64,000 bases of DNA, from positions 1-64,000 of the forward strand of contig NZ_JAGINM010000022.1 in assembly GCF_017876095.1 (NCBI RefSeq), in the 5' to 3' direction. Position numbers and translations under genes: made by a program. Positions 34,610-43,494 of the stretch are shown piece after piece. Origin of the DNA: Azospirillum agricola. GTDB lineage: Bacteria > Pseudomonadota > Alphaproteobacteria > Azospirillales > Azospirillaceae. Under the pieces are notes generated by a model, which was given only the letters and a program-made list of their open reading frames with translations, did not search any database and was not told where the DNA came from. Every line of letters starts with the position of its first letter. The first letter of the stretch is position 1.

Positions 34610-36172
34610 TTACGCCAGCGTAGCCCGAGCGTCGGCAAGCACATCCGCTGCAACCCTGCCAGAATCCAGGCGCGCCCAGCGGATGTCTCCCAGATCGTAG
34701 GATTCCTGCCGCTTCGCCACCTCCGCCGTCGCGTCGGAGGCGTCGTTGCGACGATTCGTCACGCGCAGGGCGCGCAGCTCCAGGGCGGCGTCGAGCCAGA
34801 TCCCGTCGAAGCGCACCGATGCTGCGGCCGCGAGCGATTCGAGGGCGGCGCGTTCCTCCGGCCGGGCGCAGACCGCGTCGACGACCACGGCGTGGCCGGC
34901 CTCCAGAACGGTGCGCGCGCCGTCCAGCAGCGCGGCGTACACCCGCGCGGTCACCGCTGGATCGTAGGCGTCGGGCGGCAGCCGCTCGGTTTCCGGCACC
35001 CCCCGCATCCGTTTGCGCAGCGCGTCGCTGCGCAGGATCACCGCCCCCGGAGCCGGTCCGAGAGCGGGGGCCAGGGCATGGGCGAGCAGCGATTTGCCGG
35101 TGCCCGACAGCCCGCCGACGGCGACGAGGCGCGGCGGCGGCGGTTCCAGCGCGGCGACGGCGTGATCGAATCCGCGCCGGGCCTCGGCCGCCAGCTCCTC
35201 GGCCTTGCCGGGTGACAGGGCGGCCGCGGCGGCGGCGATCTTGGCGCGCACGGCGGCGCGCACCGACAGGAACAGCGGCAGCGCCGCCAGCCCGGCGCGG
35301 TCGCCGGTCTCGTCGAGCCAGCCGTTGAGCAGCGCGTTGCCGAGCGGGCGCAGCCCGCGCCGCTCCAGATCCATCAGGAGGAAGGCCAGATCGTAGAGCA
35401 GGTCGGTGACGGCCAGGGTTTCGTCGAACTCGATGGCGTCGAACAGGGTCGGGACGCCGTCCAGCAGCAGGATGTTGCGCAGATGCAGGTCGCCGTGGCA
35501 GCGGCGGACGAAGCCGTCGCGCCGCCTCCGTTCCAGCAGGGGCTTCAGCCGGTCCAGCGCCGCCGCCGAACGGGCGGCGAGCCGGCCCAGGCGCTTCGTG
35601 GGGAACAGCGCCGGCGATTCCGCCATCTCGGCGATGTTGCCGTCCACCACCGCGCGCAGCGCCGCCTCGCCGCCGCCGTCACGCCGGACCTCCGCCGCCG
35701 CGTGGAAGGCGGCGACGCGTCCGGCCAGCGCCCGCATGATCGCCGGGGTGAGCGCGCCGCGCTCGGCCATCCGGTCGAACAGGGCGTCGGCGGGAAAGCG
35801 CCGCATCGCTACCACCCAATCCACCGCCGGGCCGCTCCGCGCGCCGTCGCCGGCCTCGTCGAGGAACAGCCCGCCGTCGGGCCGCCGTCGGATCGCCAGG
35901 ACGTCGCGGTACAGCGTGGGGGCGGTGCGGCGGTTGATCGTCAGCTCGGCCCGGCAGGCGGCCTCGCGCTTTTCCACCGTCGAATAGTCGAGGTAGGGGT
36001 AGCGCACCGCGCGCTTCAGCTTGTAGGCGCGCCCGCCGGCCAGGAAGACCACGGCGGCGTGGGTGTCGACGCGCTCCACCGGACGGCCGCCGTGGCTGCG
36101 CGGATCGCCCAGGAAGGCGAGCGTTCCGGCCTGACTCCTGTCGGTGGACGGGGCGGCGTCGATCGGCGGCAT
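34610..36172 (-). CDS. Bifunctional APH-like kinase and P-loop ATPase
   Basis: A 520-residue fusion. The N-terminal part (about 1-330) is aminoglycoside-phosphotransferase-like, with HGDLHLRN as catalytic loop and FDAIEFDE as the metal-binding part. The C-terminal part (about 345-515) is an AAA/zeta-like kinase with Walker A GGLSGTGKSLLA. Such APH-AAA fusions are frequent in proteobacteria and their small-molecule substrate is not known. It is not an antibiotic resistance gene by this evidence. It diverges from the outer-membrane protein gene at 36359. Confidence 0.85.
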   Translation of the reverse strand: MPPIDAAPSTDRSQAGTLAFLGDPRSHGGRPVERVDTHAAVVFLAGGRAYKLKRAVRYPYLDYSTVEKREAACRAELTINRRTAPTLYRDVLAIRRRPDGGLFLDEAGDGARSGPAVDWVVAMRRFPADALFDRMAERGALTPAIMRALAGRVAAFHAAAEVRRDGGGEAALRAVVDGNIAEMAESPALFPTKRLGRLAARSAAALDRLKPLLERRRRDGFVRRCHGDLHLRNILLLDGVPTLFDAIEFDETLAVTDLLYDLAFLLMDLERRGLRPLGNALLNGWLDETGDRAGLAALPLFLSVRAAVRAKIAAAAAALSPGKAEELAAEARRGFDHAVAALEPPPPRLVAVGGLSGTGKSLLAHALAPALGPAPGAVILRSDALRKRMRGVPETERLPPDAYDPAVTARVYAALLDGARTVLEAGHAVVVDAVCARPEERAALESLAAAASVRFDGIWLDAALELRALRVTNRRNDASDATAEVAKRQESYDLGDIRWARLDSGRVAADVLADARATLA

Positions 36173-36358
36173 CCGTCCAGACTAGCAGTCTCCGGCCCGT
36201 GGCGTCGCTTGCGCTTTCGCGCTCGCTTCCATGCCGCATTGATGGTTGAATCGCCGTGTGTCAGGTCCGACATAGTTGGAGGTAGCGCCGATACGCCGGA
36301 GGACGGAGGGCGGTGCCCTTCGTTATGGTGGATCGCCGTGTCGTCGGAGGGGCAGCCC

Positions 36359-36955
36359 GTGAGCCGTCGGTCCTTCATCCTGTGCCTGTCCGCCGCCCTG
36401 GGCGCCCTGCTGCCGGGGCTCGCGGCGAACGCGCAGACGGTGGGGGCCGGCGACCGCATCGGCAACTGGACCGTCGGCGGGCTGGCCTACACGGTGCAGA
36501 CCCCGCCGGAAAACACCCTGTCCGGGTTGAACAGCAAGGTGCGCATCGGCGGCGCCTCGCTGCTGCCGCAGATCGAGCGCTACGCCAGCGTGCGGCCGTG
36601 GATCGGACCGGGCGCGCAGTCCTTCGACGGCAGCGCGCGCGCCTCCATGGCCGGATCCCTGGCCGGGGCCGGCGGCACGACCGGGCTGATGGGCGGTGTC
36701 CTGATCGACGTGCCGCTCGGCTCCTTCGTCTTCACCCCCAGCTTCGGCGCCGGCACCCTGCCGCGCACGCCGCGCGACGGCGGGGCGACCACGGAGTTCC
36801 GGTCCCAGCTGGAACTCGGCTACGAGTTCGACAACAAGTCGCGCTTCAGCCTGGGCTACAGCCGCATCGCCACCGACGGCGGGTCGGCCGATGCGGCGTC
36901 GGCGCCGAACAACGTGTTCGGCCTCTACTACCGCCTGCCGTTCGGCGGGCCGTGA
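36359..36955 (+). CDS. Outer-membrane beta-barrel protein, acyloxyacyl hydrolase/PagL-like
   Basis: A 198-residue exported protein: basic start SRRSF, hydrophobic core, cleavage after ANA (about 25). Amphipathic beta strands then end in the PagL-like pattern ELGYEFDNKSRFSLGYS...FGLYYRLPF. Lipid A 3-O-deacylases keep a His-x-Ser pair in this strand, but here the strand reads YSRIAT without His, so catalysis is doubtful. GTG 36359 is chosen because GGAGG lies 10 bp ahead; GTG 36338 is an alternative. Monocistronic. Confidence 0.65.
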   Translation: MSRRSFILCLSAALGALLPGLAANAQTVGAGDRIGNWTVGGLAYTVQTPPENTLSGLNSKVRIGGASLLPQIERYASVRPWIGPGAQSFDGSARASMAGSLAGAGGTTGLMGGVLIDVPLGSFVFTPSFGAGTLPRTPRDGGATTEFRSQLELGYEFDNKSRFSLGYSRIATDGGSADAASAPNNVFGLYYRLPFGGP

Positions 36956-37088
36956 GGGCGCGAGGGACGACGACGATTCCGGCCGGAACCTTCCGGTGGT
37001 GCGACGAACGGTTCCACTCGCCCTTAACCGCATCTTAAACATGGTTGGTTCTAGTGGACGCGGATTGAACGCTCCCGGGGAAACGACC

Positions 37089-37640
37089 ATGGCCACCAAG
37101 CGCAAGACCGCCGCCTCCGCTCCGCCCGCCCAGGTTTCGCAAGCGACCCCCGCGACCGAACTGCCGTCCGCGGCCACCGATTCGGGGGCCGAGGTCATCC
37201 TGCGCACCAACTTCGCCGTGGCGGAACAGGACAGCGTCGCGCTGCTGCACGCCGCCAGCCTGCTGCTGGACGCCGACACGCCGGAAAAGGTCAACGTCGC
37301 GCTCGACCACAATCTGAAGCTCTGGATCGCGATCAAGGCCGTCCTGCTCAACGGCGACAGCCCGATCGAGCCGGAGGCGAAGGCCAATTTGCGCAACCTG
37401 GCGCAGTATGTCGTCGGCACCACCATGGAGGCCACCGGCGGCTCGATCGAGGAGCGGCGCCTGGTTTCGCTCGCCCGCCTCAACATGGGAATCGCCGAGG
37501 GGCTGCTGGGCGGCCAGCAGAGCAAGCTGATCCAGGACCGCGCCTATCAGATCTGGGAGGAGGAGGGACGGCCCCACGGCCGCGAGCAGGACCACTGGCT
37601 GCGCGCCGAGGCCGAGGTGACCGGCCAGCTGAAGGCCTGA
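37089..37640 (+). CDS. FlaF-like protein with C-terminal DUF2934
   Basis: A 183-residue cytoplasmic protein. Residues about 55-140 match the pattern of FlaF, the flagellin biosynthesis regulator of alphaproteobacteria (LLHAASLLLDAD, the ALDHNLKLW helix, ANLRNLAQYVVGTTME, LNMGIAEGLLG). Residues about 148-175 (IQDRAYQIWEEEGRPHG, then HWLRAEAE) look like a DUF2934 helical hairpin. The combination is unusual. ATG 37089 follows GGGGAAACGACC. A 12-bp-arm hairpin 67 bp downstream ends the unit. The gene is not near flagellar structural genes in this window. Confidence 0.7.
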   Translation: MATKRKTAASAPPAQVSQATPATELPSAATDSGAEVILRTNFAVAEQDSVALLHAASLLLDADTPEKVNVALDHNLKLWIAIKAVLLNGDSPIEPEAKANLRNLAQYVVGTTMEATGGSIEERRLVSLARLNMGIAEGLLGGQQSKLIQDRAYQIWEEEGRPHGREQDHWLRAEAEVTGQLKA

Positions 37641-37706
37641 AGCGGCTGAAAGCCGCAACGCGGGCAAGCCGTTAAGGCCGCAGGGCCGCCATTCCGTCGG
37701 GACATG

Positions 37707-37740
37707 ACCGCCCGCGTCGCGACACCGTGACGCGGGCGGT
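37707..37740. terminator. Hairpin after the FlaF-like gene
   Basis: Perfect 12-bp arms ACCGCCCGCGTC (37707-37718) and GACGCGGGCGGT (37729-37740) with a 10-base loop, no T-run. Probably a terminator; it also makes the TTG at 37740 an unlikely start for the next gene. Confidence 0.55.
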
Positions 37741-37766
37741 TGCGCTTTGATAGACTGCCGGCCATC

Positions 37767-38705
37767 GTGACCTCCCCCCCCCAGACGACGTCCAAGCCTC
37801 ACCGGCGGGTGGACAACACGCCGCTCGGCATCGCCGCGATGTTCGGGTCGGTGTTCCTCTTCTCGATGATGAACGTCCTGGTGAAGCTCCTGACCGAGCG
37901 TTTCCCGGTGGCCGAAGTCTCGTTCTTCCGCAGCTTCTTCGCGCTGATCCCGGTCTGCGTCGCCATCCATCTCGGCGACGGATTCGCGCGGACCCTGCGC
38001 ACCCGTCATCCCTGGGGGCATCTGGGGCGGTCGATGATCGGGCTGACGACGATGGTCGCCATGTTCTGGTCGTTCCATCTGCTGCCGCTGGGCGACGCCA
38101 TCGCGCTGAACTTCGCGGCGCCGCTGTTCCTGACCGCGCTGTCGGTCCCGCTGCTGGCCGAGAAGGTCGGCATCCACCGCTGGAGCGCGGTGCTGGTCGG
38201 TTTCGCCGGCGTGCTGATCATCGTGCAACCGAGCGGCGACGTGCTGAATCTCGGCGCCATGGTGGCGCTGGGCGGCGCTTTCGGCAACGCCTTCGCGGTC
38301 ATCGCCATCCGCCAGCTGAGCCGGACCGAGCCGCCCAACACCATCGTCTTCTACTTCACCCTGATCACCACGCTGGCGCTTGGGCTGGCGCTGCCCTTCG
38401 ACTGGGTGACGCCGACCGCGACCGAATGGGCGCTGCTGGTCGCCATGGGGCTGCTCGGCGGCGGCGGCCAGATGCTGGTGACGCGGGCCTATTCGCTGGC
38501 CCCGGCCGCGGTGGTGGCGCCGCTGAACTACTCGTCGCTGCTGCTGGCGGTGCTGTTCGGCTGGGCGCTGTGGGGCGACGTGCCGACCGGGACGATGGCG
38601 CTGGGCGCCGCCGTGGTGATGGCGAGCGGCCTCTACATCCTGCACCGCGAGACCCGCCGCCGTGTCGCCGTGACCCGCGCGATTCCCCCTGGCTCCGGCG
38701 ACTGA
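37767..38705 (+). CDS. DMT-superfamily (EamA) transporter
   Basis: A 312-residue inner-membrane transporter of two EamA repeats (about 25-155 and 165-295) with ten spans. The repeat marks FFRSFFALIP and the second half PLNYSSLLLAVLFGWALWGDVP are present. Such proteins export amino acids or metabolites, substrate unknown. GTG 37767 (SPPQTTSKPHRR follows) is preferred because the alternative TTG 37740 lies in the hairpin. It is followed by a perfect 7-7-7 inverted repeat (38749-38769). Confidence 0.85.
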   Translation: MTSPPQTTSKPHRRVDNTPLGIAAMFGSVFLFSMMNVLVKLLTERFPVAEVSFFRSFFALIPVCVAIHLGDGFARTLRTRHPWGHLGRSMIGLTTMVAMFWSFHLLPLGDAIALNFAAPLFLTALSVPLLAEKVGIHRWSAVLVGFAGVLIIVQPSGDVLNLGAMVALGGAFGNAFAVIAIRQLSRTEPPNTIVFYFTLITTLALGLALPFDWVTPTATEWALLVAMGLLGGGGQMLVTRAYSLAPAAVVAPLNYSSLLLAVLFGWALWGDVPTGTMALGAAVVMASGLYILHRETRRRVAVTRAIPPGSGD

Positions 38706-38748
38706 CCCGCCTCCAGGCGGCTCCGCCCGTCACAGTTTCGCCATCCGG

Positions 38749-38769
38749 CGATGGTGTGCTGTACCATCG
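38749..38769. repeat. Inverted repeat CGATGGT-N7-ACCATCG
   Basis: Perfect 7-base arms and a 7-base spacer, 43 bp after the transporter stop and 80 bp before the next gene. It could be an operator for the TIGR02302 gene or a weak terminator. Confidence 0.35.
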
Positions 38770-38846
38770 CGCCGGTGGGCAAAACCGGCGGCGGCGCCTT
38801 ATATGGTGGATGGCGCACGGCCACGAACGCGGAAGTGGGGTACGGG

Positions 38847-41549
38847 ATGAGGCAGGACGCACGGCGGACCGACCCGGCGACGGACGCGCGCGGCGGCGAC
38901 CAGGGCGGCGACCAGGGCGGCGCCTCCGCCAATTCCCTTCCCCCATCCGAACCGCGCGCCCGGCTGTGGCAGGCCCGCTCGGCGCTGCTGTGGGAGCGGC
39001 TCGGGCCGGCCCTGTGGGCGCCCTTGACCATTCTCGGCGTCTTCCTGGCGCTCGCCCTGTTCAATCTGCTGCCGCATCTGCCGGGCTGGCTGCACGCGGC
39101 GCTGCTGGTGCTGCTGGCCGGCGCCTTCGCGCTGGCCGTCGTGGCCGGCGTCCGCCGCCTCCGCCTGCCGGACGAGGGCGACGCCCGGCGCCGGCTGGAG
39201 CGCGACAGCGGCATCCCCCACCGCCCGCTGACAGCGCTGCGCGACCGTCCGTCGGGCAACGACCCGCTGGCCGAGGCGCTGTGGCGCCTGCACCAGGAGC
39301 GCACCCGCGCGGCGATGCGCCGGCTGCGGGTGGCGTGGCCGGAGGCGACCGTCCCGGCGCACGACCGCTTCGCCTTGCGGGCGCTGGTGATCCTGCTGCT
39401 CGTGGTGGCCGGGGCCGCCGGCTGGGGCGACTGGCGCCCGCGCCTGATGGCGGCGCTGTCGCCCCGCTTCGACGGCGGGCCGGCGACCGCCGTGGCGACG
39501 CTCGACCTGTGGGTGACGCCGCCCGACTACACCGGCCTGCCGCCGGTCTTCCTGAAGGCCGGCGCCACCGTCAACGCCCCGGCCGACCAGCCGGTGCCGG
39601 TGCCCTCGGGCAGCCAGGTGATGGCCCGCGTCAGCGGCGGCGGCGGCGTTCCGACCCTGGAGGCGGGCGACCGCTCCGCCGGCTTCGAGACGGTGGACGC
39701 CACCACCTTCCAGATCCAGCAGCCGATCACCGCCGGCAGCCGCATCGCGGTGACGCAGGGCGGACGGACGCTGGGAAGCTGGCCGGTCCGCGTCGTGCCG
39801 GACAGCCCGCCGATCGTCGCCCACGCCAACCCGCCCACGGCCGGCGAGCGCGGCGCCCTGCGGCTGGACTACGCCGCCCGCGACGATTACGGCCTGACCG
39901 AGGTGAAGGCGCAAATCCGGCCGGCCGTGCCGGCCCCCGCTTCCGCCCCTGGCCCCAACGAGGCCGCGCCCGGCGCCGCCCCGGCGCCCGCCACCCCTTC
40001 GGCCCTGCCTCCGGCCCTGCGCAACGCCCCGCCGCTCGATCTGCCGCTGGCCCTGCCCGGCCTGCGCCCGAAGGACGCGCGCAACACCGCCTTCCACGAC
40101 CTGACCGCCCATCCCTGGGCGGGTCTGCCGGTCACGGTGCGTCTGATCGTCACCGACGGCGCCGGCCAGACCGGCCAGTCGGAGGACGCCCCGATCGTGC
40201 TGCCCGAGCGCGTCTTCAACCATCCGGTCGCCCGCGCCATCGTCGAGCAGCGCAGGATCTTCACCCGCCAGCCGGCGGAATCCCGCACCGACGTCGCCCG
40301 CGCCCTGGCCGACATCTCGGCGCGGCCCGGCCAGTACGGGCAGGATCTGGTGGCCTTCCTGGCGCTGCGCACCGCCGTCGCCCGGCTGATGCTGGACGAC
40401 AGCGCGGAGTCGGTGCCGGCCCTCCAGCAACTTCTCTGGGAAACCGCGCTGCGCATCGAGGACGGCGGGCTGTCGCTGGCCGAGCGCGACCTGCGCGACG
40501 CCGAGCGCCGCCTGTCCGAGGCGCTCGACAAGAACGCCAGCGACGAGGAGCTGAACCGCCTGATGGACGAGTTGCAGGCGGCGCTCGACAAGTTCATGGA
40601 CGCCATGGAGCAGCGGATGATGGAGGCGCTCCAGCGCGGCGAGCAGATCCCGACCATCCCGCCGGAGATGGCCGACCGCATGACCGACCGCAACGACCTC
40701 CAGCAGATGCTCGACCGCATGCGCGAGATGGCGCAGACGGGCTCGCGCGACGCCGCCCGCCAGATGCTGTCGCAGCTCCAGCAGATGCTGGAGAGCATGC
40801 GCAACGGCGCCATGGCGCAGTCGGGCCAGCAGAACAACCAGAACGACGCCTGGCGGATGATGCAGGACTTGCAGAAGCTGACCCAGCAGCAGCAGCAGCT
40901 TCTCGACCAGAGCTTCCGCCAGGCCCAGGATCCCAGCCAGCAGCAGGGCCAGCCGGGGCAGCAGTCTCCGCGCGGGCGCCAGCAGCCGGGGCAGCAGGGC
41001 CAGCGCAACAACCAGGGCAACATGGCCGGCAGCCCGACCCTCCAGAAGCAGGCCGAGCAGCAGGAGGCGCTGCGCCGCCAGCTCGGCGAGCTGATGCGCC
41101 GCATGGGCGAGCAGTCCGGCGGCGAGATTCCCCGGCCGCTGGGCCGCGCCGAGCGCGCCATGCGCGACGCCGCCCAGGCCTTGCAGCAGGGCTCCCCCGG
41201 CGCCGCCGTGCCGTCGCAGACCCAGGCGATGGACGAGCTTCAGCAGAGCATGCAGAGCATGGCCGAGCAGCTCGCCAACCAGATGATGATGGGGCAGGGG
41301 CCGGCGATGATGGGCCAGCAGCAGCCGGGGCAGCAGGGGCAGGGGCAACGCCAGGGCCGGGGCCGCGACCCGCTGGGCCGCCGCCCGTCCGGCTACGGCA
41401 TGCAGGATTCCAACGACGTCAAGATCCCCGAGCAGTCGGAGCTTCAGCGCGCCCGCGAGATCCTGGACGAGCTGCGCCGCCGCTCCGGCCAGTACAACCG
41501 GCCGCAGCCGGAGCGCGAGTACATCGACCGGCTGCTGAAGCAGTTCTGA
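38847..41549 (+). CDS. TIGR02302/DUF4175 family membrane protein
   Basis: A 900-residue protein of the alphaproteobacterial TIGR02302 family. Two or three membrane spans (about 55-100 and 170-195) precede a periplasmic Ig-like region with VTPPDYTGLPPVFLK, then long helices, and a glutamine-rich tail (about 640-840) with many QQ and MMQDLQKLTQQQQQ stretches, ending in a conserved REILDELRRRSGQYNRP. The function is unknown. ATG 38847 (MRQDARR) is favoured over 38751. The start carries a small GGDQGGDQGG repeat. The tail is typical for the family but can mislead ORF callers on the other strand. Confidence 0.85.
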   Translation: MRQDARRTDPATDARGGDQGGDQGGASANSLPPSEPRARLWQARSALLWERLGPALWAPLTILGVFLALALFNLLPHLPGWLHAALLVLLAGAFALAVVAGVRRLRLPDEGDARRRLERDSGIPHRPLTALRDRPSGNDPLAEALWRLHQERTRAAMRRLRVAWPEATVPAHDRFALRALVILLLVVAGAAGWGDWRPRLMAALSPRFDGGPATAVATLDLWVTPPDYTGLPPVFLKAGATVNAPADQPVPVPSGSQVMARVSGGGGVPTLEAGDRSAGFETVDATTFQIQQPITAGSRIAVTQGGRTLGSWPVRVVPDSPPIVAHANPPTAGERGALRLDYAARDDYGLTEVKAQIRPAVPAPASAPGPNEAAPGAAPAPATPSALPPALRNAPPLDLPLALPGLRPKDARNTAFHDLTAHPWAGLPVTVRLIVTDGAGQTGQSEDAPIVLPERVFNHPVARAIVEQRRIFTRQPAESRTDVARALADISARPGQYGQDLVAFLALRTAVARLMLDDSAESVPALQQLLWETALRIEDGGLSLAERDLRDAERRLSEALDKNASDEELNRLMDELQAALDKFMDAMEQRMMEALQRGEQIPTIPPEMADRMTDRNDLQQMLDRMREMAQTGSRDAARQMLSQLQQMLESMRNGAMAQSGQQNNQNDAWRMMQDLQKLTQQQQQLLDQSFRQAQDPSQQQGQPGQQSPRGRQQPGQQGQRNNQGNMAGSPTLQKQAEQQEALRRQLGELMRRMGEQSGGEIPRPLGRAERAMRDAAQALQQGSPGAAVPSQTQAMDELQQSMQSMAEQLANQMMMGQGPAMMGQQQPGQQGQGQRQGRGRDPLGRRPSGYGMQDSNDVKIPEQSELQRAREILDELRRRSGQYNRPQPEREYIDRLLKQF

Positions 41550-41640
41550 GCCGGGGGCGGCGCTCAAGGGGAGGGGGCAAGGAACACCGGGCCGCCGCCG
41601 GGGTTCTTCCAGCAACGGATTTCATTGGAAGGACGCCGCA

Positions 41641-42102
41641 ATGGCCCGGAAGACCGACATCTTCGCCCGCATCAAGACCGACCACGACACCATCCGCGCC
41701 CTGCTCGACAAGATCGAGCAGGCCAACGGCAACGGCCGCGCCGTCTTCGAGGATTTGCAGCGCGAGCTGTGGGCCCACGCCAAGGTCGAGGAGGGCGTCT
41801 TCTACGCCTCGCTGTCCAAGGCCAAGGAGGCCAAGTCCGAGACCGTCGAGGGGCTGAACGAGCATCACCTGATCAACGGCCTGCTCGACGAGCTGAACGC
41901 CATGAAGGTGACGGACAGCGGCTGGAAGGAGAAGCTCCAGGTCCTGGGCGAGCTGGTCCGCCACCACCTCGACGAGGAGGAGGAGGAGCTGTTCGAGGAG
42001 GCCAAGGACGTTCTCGACGACGGCCGCGCCGCCGAGCTGGGCGGCTTCTACGGCGAGCGCAAGGACCACATCATGGCCGGGCTGGCGCCGCTGCCGAAGT
42101 GA
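41641..42102 (+). CDS. Hemerythrin-domain protein
   Basis: A 153-residue four-helix protein for O2/NO sensing or storage through a di-iron site. Likely ligands are His15, His46, Glu50, His75 or 76, His108 or 109 and Glu112-116, which fits the hemerythrin H...HxxxE...H...HxxxE order. GGAAGGA lies 7 bp ahead of the start. It stands alone after the TIGR02302 gene. Bacterial single-domain hemerythrins are linked to oxygen or NO handling. Confidence 0.9.
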   Translation: MARKTDIFARIKTDHDTIRALLDKIEQANGNGRAVFEDLQRELWAHAKVEEGVFYASLSKAKEAKSETVEGLNEHHLINGLLDELNAMKVTDSGWKEKLQVLGELVRHHLDEEEEELFEEAKDVLDDGRAAELGGFYGERKDHIMAGLAPLPK

Positions 42103-42191
42103 GGGGCGCGGCCGGGGGGCGACTTCCTCTTGCCCCCCGGTCGCCCCCGTCCTAGGAACGGGGCAGCGCTTTCCGTTCCGAAGGTTCGTCC

Positions 42192-43355
42192 ATGCCCCCC
42201 GCCCCCAAATCCGCCCCCAAATCCGCCGCCGGCTCGTTGGCCTCCTTCTGCGCCTGGGCGGCGGAGCCGGGCGTGCGGGTCTATCTGCGCCCGGTCGGGC
42301 TGATGCCCATCGCCGCCTGGGCCAAGGGGGCGGCGGTTCCGCTGGCCGGCGGGCGCTTCGCCTTCGCCACGGCGGAGCTGATCGTCCGCCAGGGGGGCGG
42401 TCTTGAGGGAGGGCGCGTCGAGCGCGCCTTCGCGCCGCTCTCCGAGATCCTCGCCTGGGGGTGGGAGCGCGCGCGGGAGGTGGCCGAGGCGCTGGACCGC
42501 CAGCTCGGCGCGCTGACCCGCGCCCGCTCCCCCTTCGGCGCCGTCGAGCTGGGGCGGCCCGCCATCATGGGCATCGTCAACGTCACGCCCGACAGCTTCT
42601 CCGACGGCGGCGACTTCCTCGACCACGCCGCCGCCATCGCCCATGGCGGGGCGCTGCTGGATGCCGGCGCCGACATCCTCGACATCGGCGGCGAGTCCAC
42701 CCGTCCCGGTTCCAGCCCGGTGTCGCCGGAAGAGGAGGAGAGGCGCGTCCTCCCCGTCATCCGCCATTTCGCCGGCCGGGGCGCCACCGTCTCGGTCGAC
42801 ACGCGGCACGCCCGCGTCATGGCCGCCGCCATCGGGGCCGGCGCGCGCATCGTCAACGACGTCGCCGGCCTGGGCGATCCGCTGGCCCTGCCGGTGGTCG
42901 CCCGATCGGGCACGCCGGTCGTGCTGATGCACATGCTGGGCGAGCCCGGCACCATGCAGGCGAACCCCCAATACGCCGACGCCGCCCTCGACGTCTTCGA
43001 CTGGCTGGAGGAGCGCGTCGCCCGCTGCGCCGCCGCCGGGGTGCCGCCGGAGCACATCGCCGTCGATCCCGGCATCGGCTTCGGCAAGACGGTGGAGCAC
43101 AACCTGTCGATCCTGCGCCACACGGCGCTGTACCATGCGCTCGGCTGCGCGGTGCTGATCGGCCTGTCGCGCAAGGCCTTCATCGGCCGCCTGTCGCGCG
43201 GCGAGCCGCCGAGGGAGCGTCTGGCCGGTTCGCTCGCCGCCGGGCTGGAGACGCTGAACCAGGGGGCGCAGATCCTGCGCGTCCACGACGTGGCGGAGAC
43301 CGCGCAGGCCCGCGCCCTGTGGGAGGGGCTGCACCCCCTGCAATCCCGCCTATGA
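42192..43355 (+). CDS. folP: Dihydropteroate synthase
   Basis: A 387-residue enzyme joining p-aminobenzoate and hydroxymethyl-dihydropterin diphosphate in folate synthesis. The catalytic TIM barrel starts at MGIVNVTPDSFSDGG (126-140) with GGESTRPG (166-173) and the later DPGIGFGKT. An N-terminal extension of about 120 residues, longer than in E. coli, is usual in Rhodospirillales. It is followed by glmM and thiD in the same direction, a folP-glmM neighbourhood as in many proteobacteria. Confidence 0.95.
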   Translation: MPPAPKSAPKSAAGSLASFCAWAAEPGVRVYLRPVGLMPIAAWAKGAAVPLAGGRFAFATAELIVRQGGGLEGGRVERAFAPLSEILAWGWERAREVAEALDRQLGALTRARSPFGAVELGRPAIMGIVNVTPDSFSDGGDFLDHAAAIAHGGALLDAGADILDIGGESTRPGSSPVSPEEEERRVLPVIRHFAGRGATVSVDTRHARVMAAAIGAGARIVNDVAGLGDPLALPVVARSGTPVVLMHMLGEPGTMQANPQYADAALDVFDWLEERVARCAAAGVPPEHIAVDPGIGFGKTVEHNLSILRHTALYHALGCAVLIGLSRKAFIGRLSRGEPPRERLAGSLAAGLETLNQGAQILRVHDVAETAQARALWEGLHPLQSRL

Positions 43356-43494
43356 ACCTTGCCCGCCGTAACCCTTTCGCGCAGATGTGGGAAGGATGCT
43401 TGACCGCGCCGAGGAAACCGGTGGAAAAAGTCATTTCACGGTTTCCCCCGGCCGGCGTCGCCGGCCGTCGGGCATGTCCATTCCCGAGGTTCTC

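Noticed and set aside
34610..36172. Aminoglycoside resistance gene
   Set aside because: The APH-like part is fused to a P-loop kinase, a widespread house-type fusion; there is no mobile context.
37740..37766. TTG 37740 as start of the DMT transporter
   Set aside because: It lies at the end of a 12-bp-arm hairpin; GTG 37767 gives a better protein start.
38799..41615. 938-residue frame opposite the TIGR02302 gene
   Set aside because: A shadow of the glutamine-rich coding region, giving Leu/Ala/His-rich sequence without domains.
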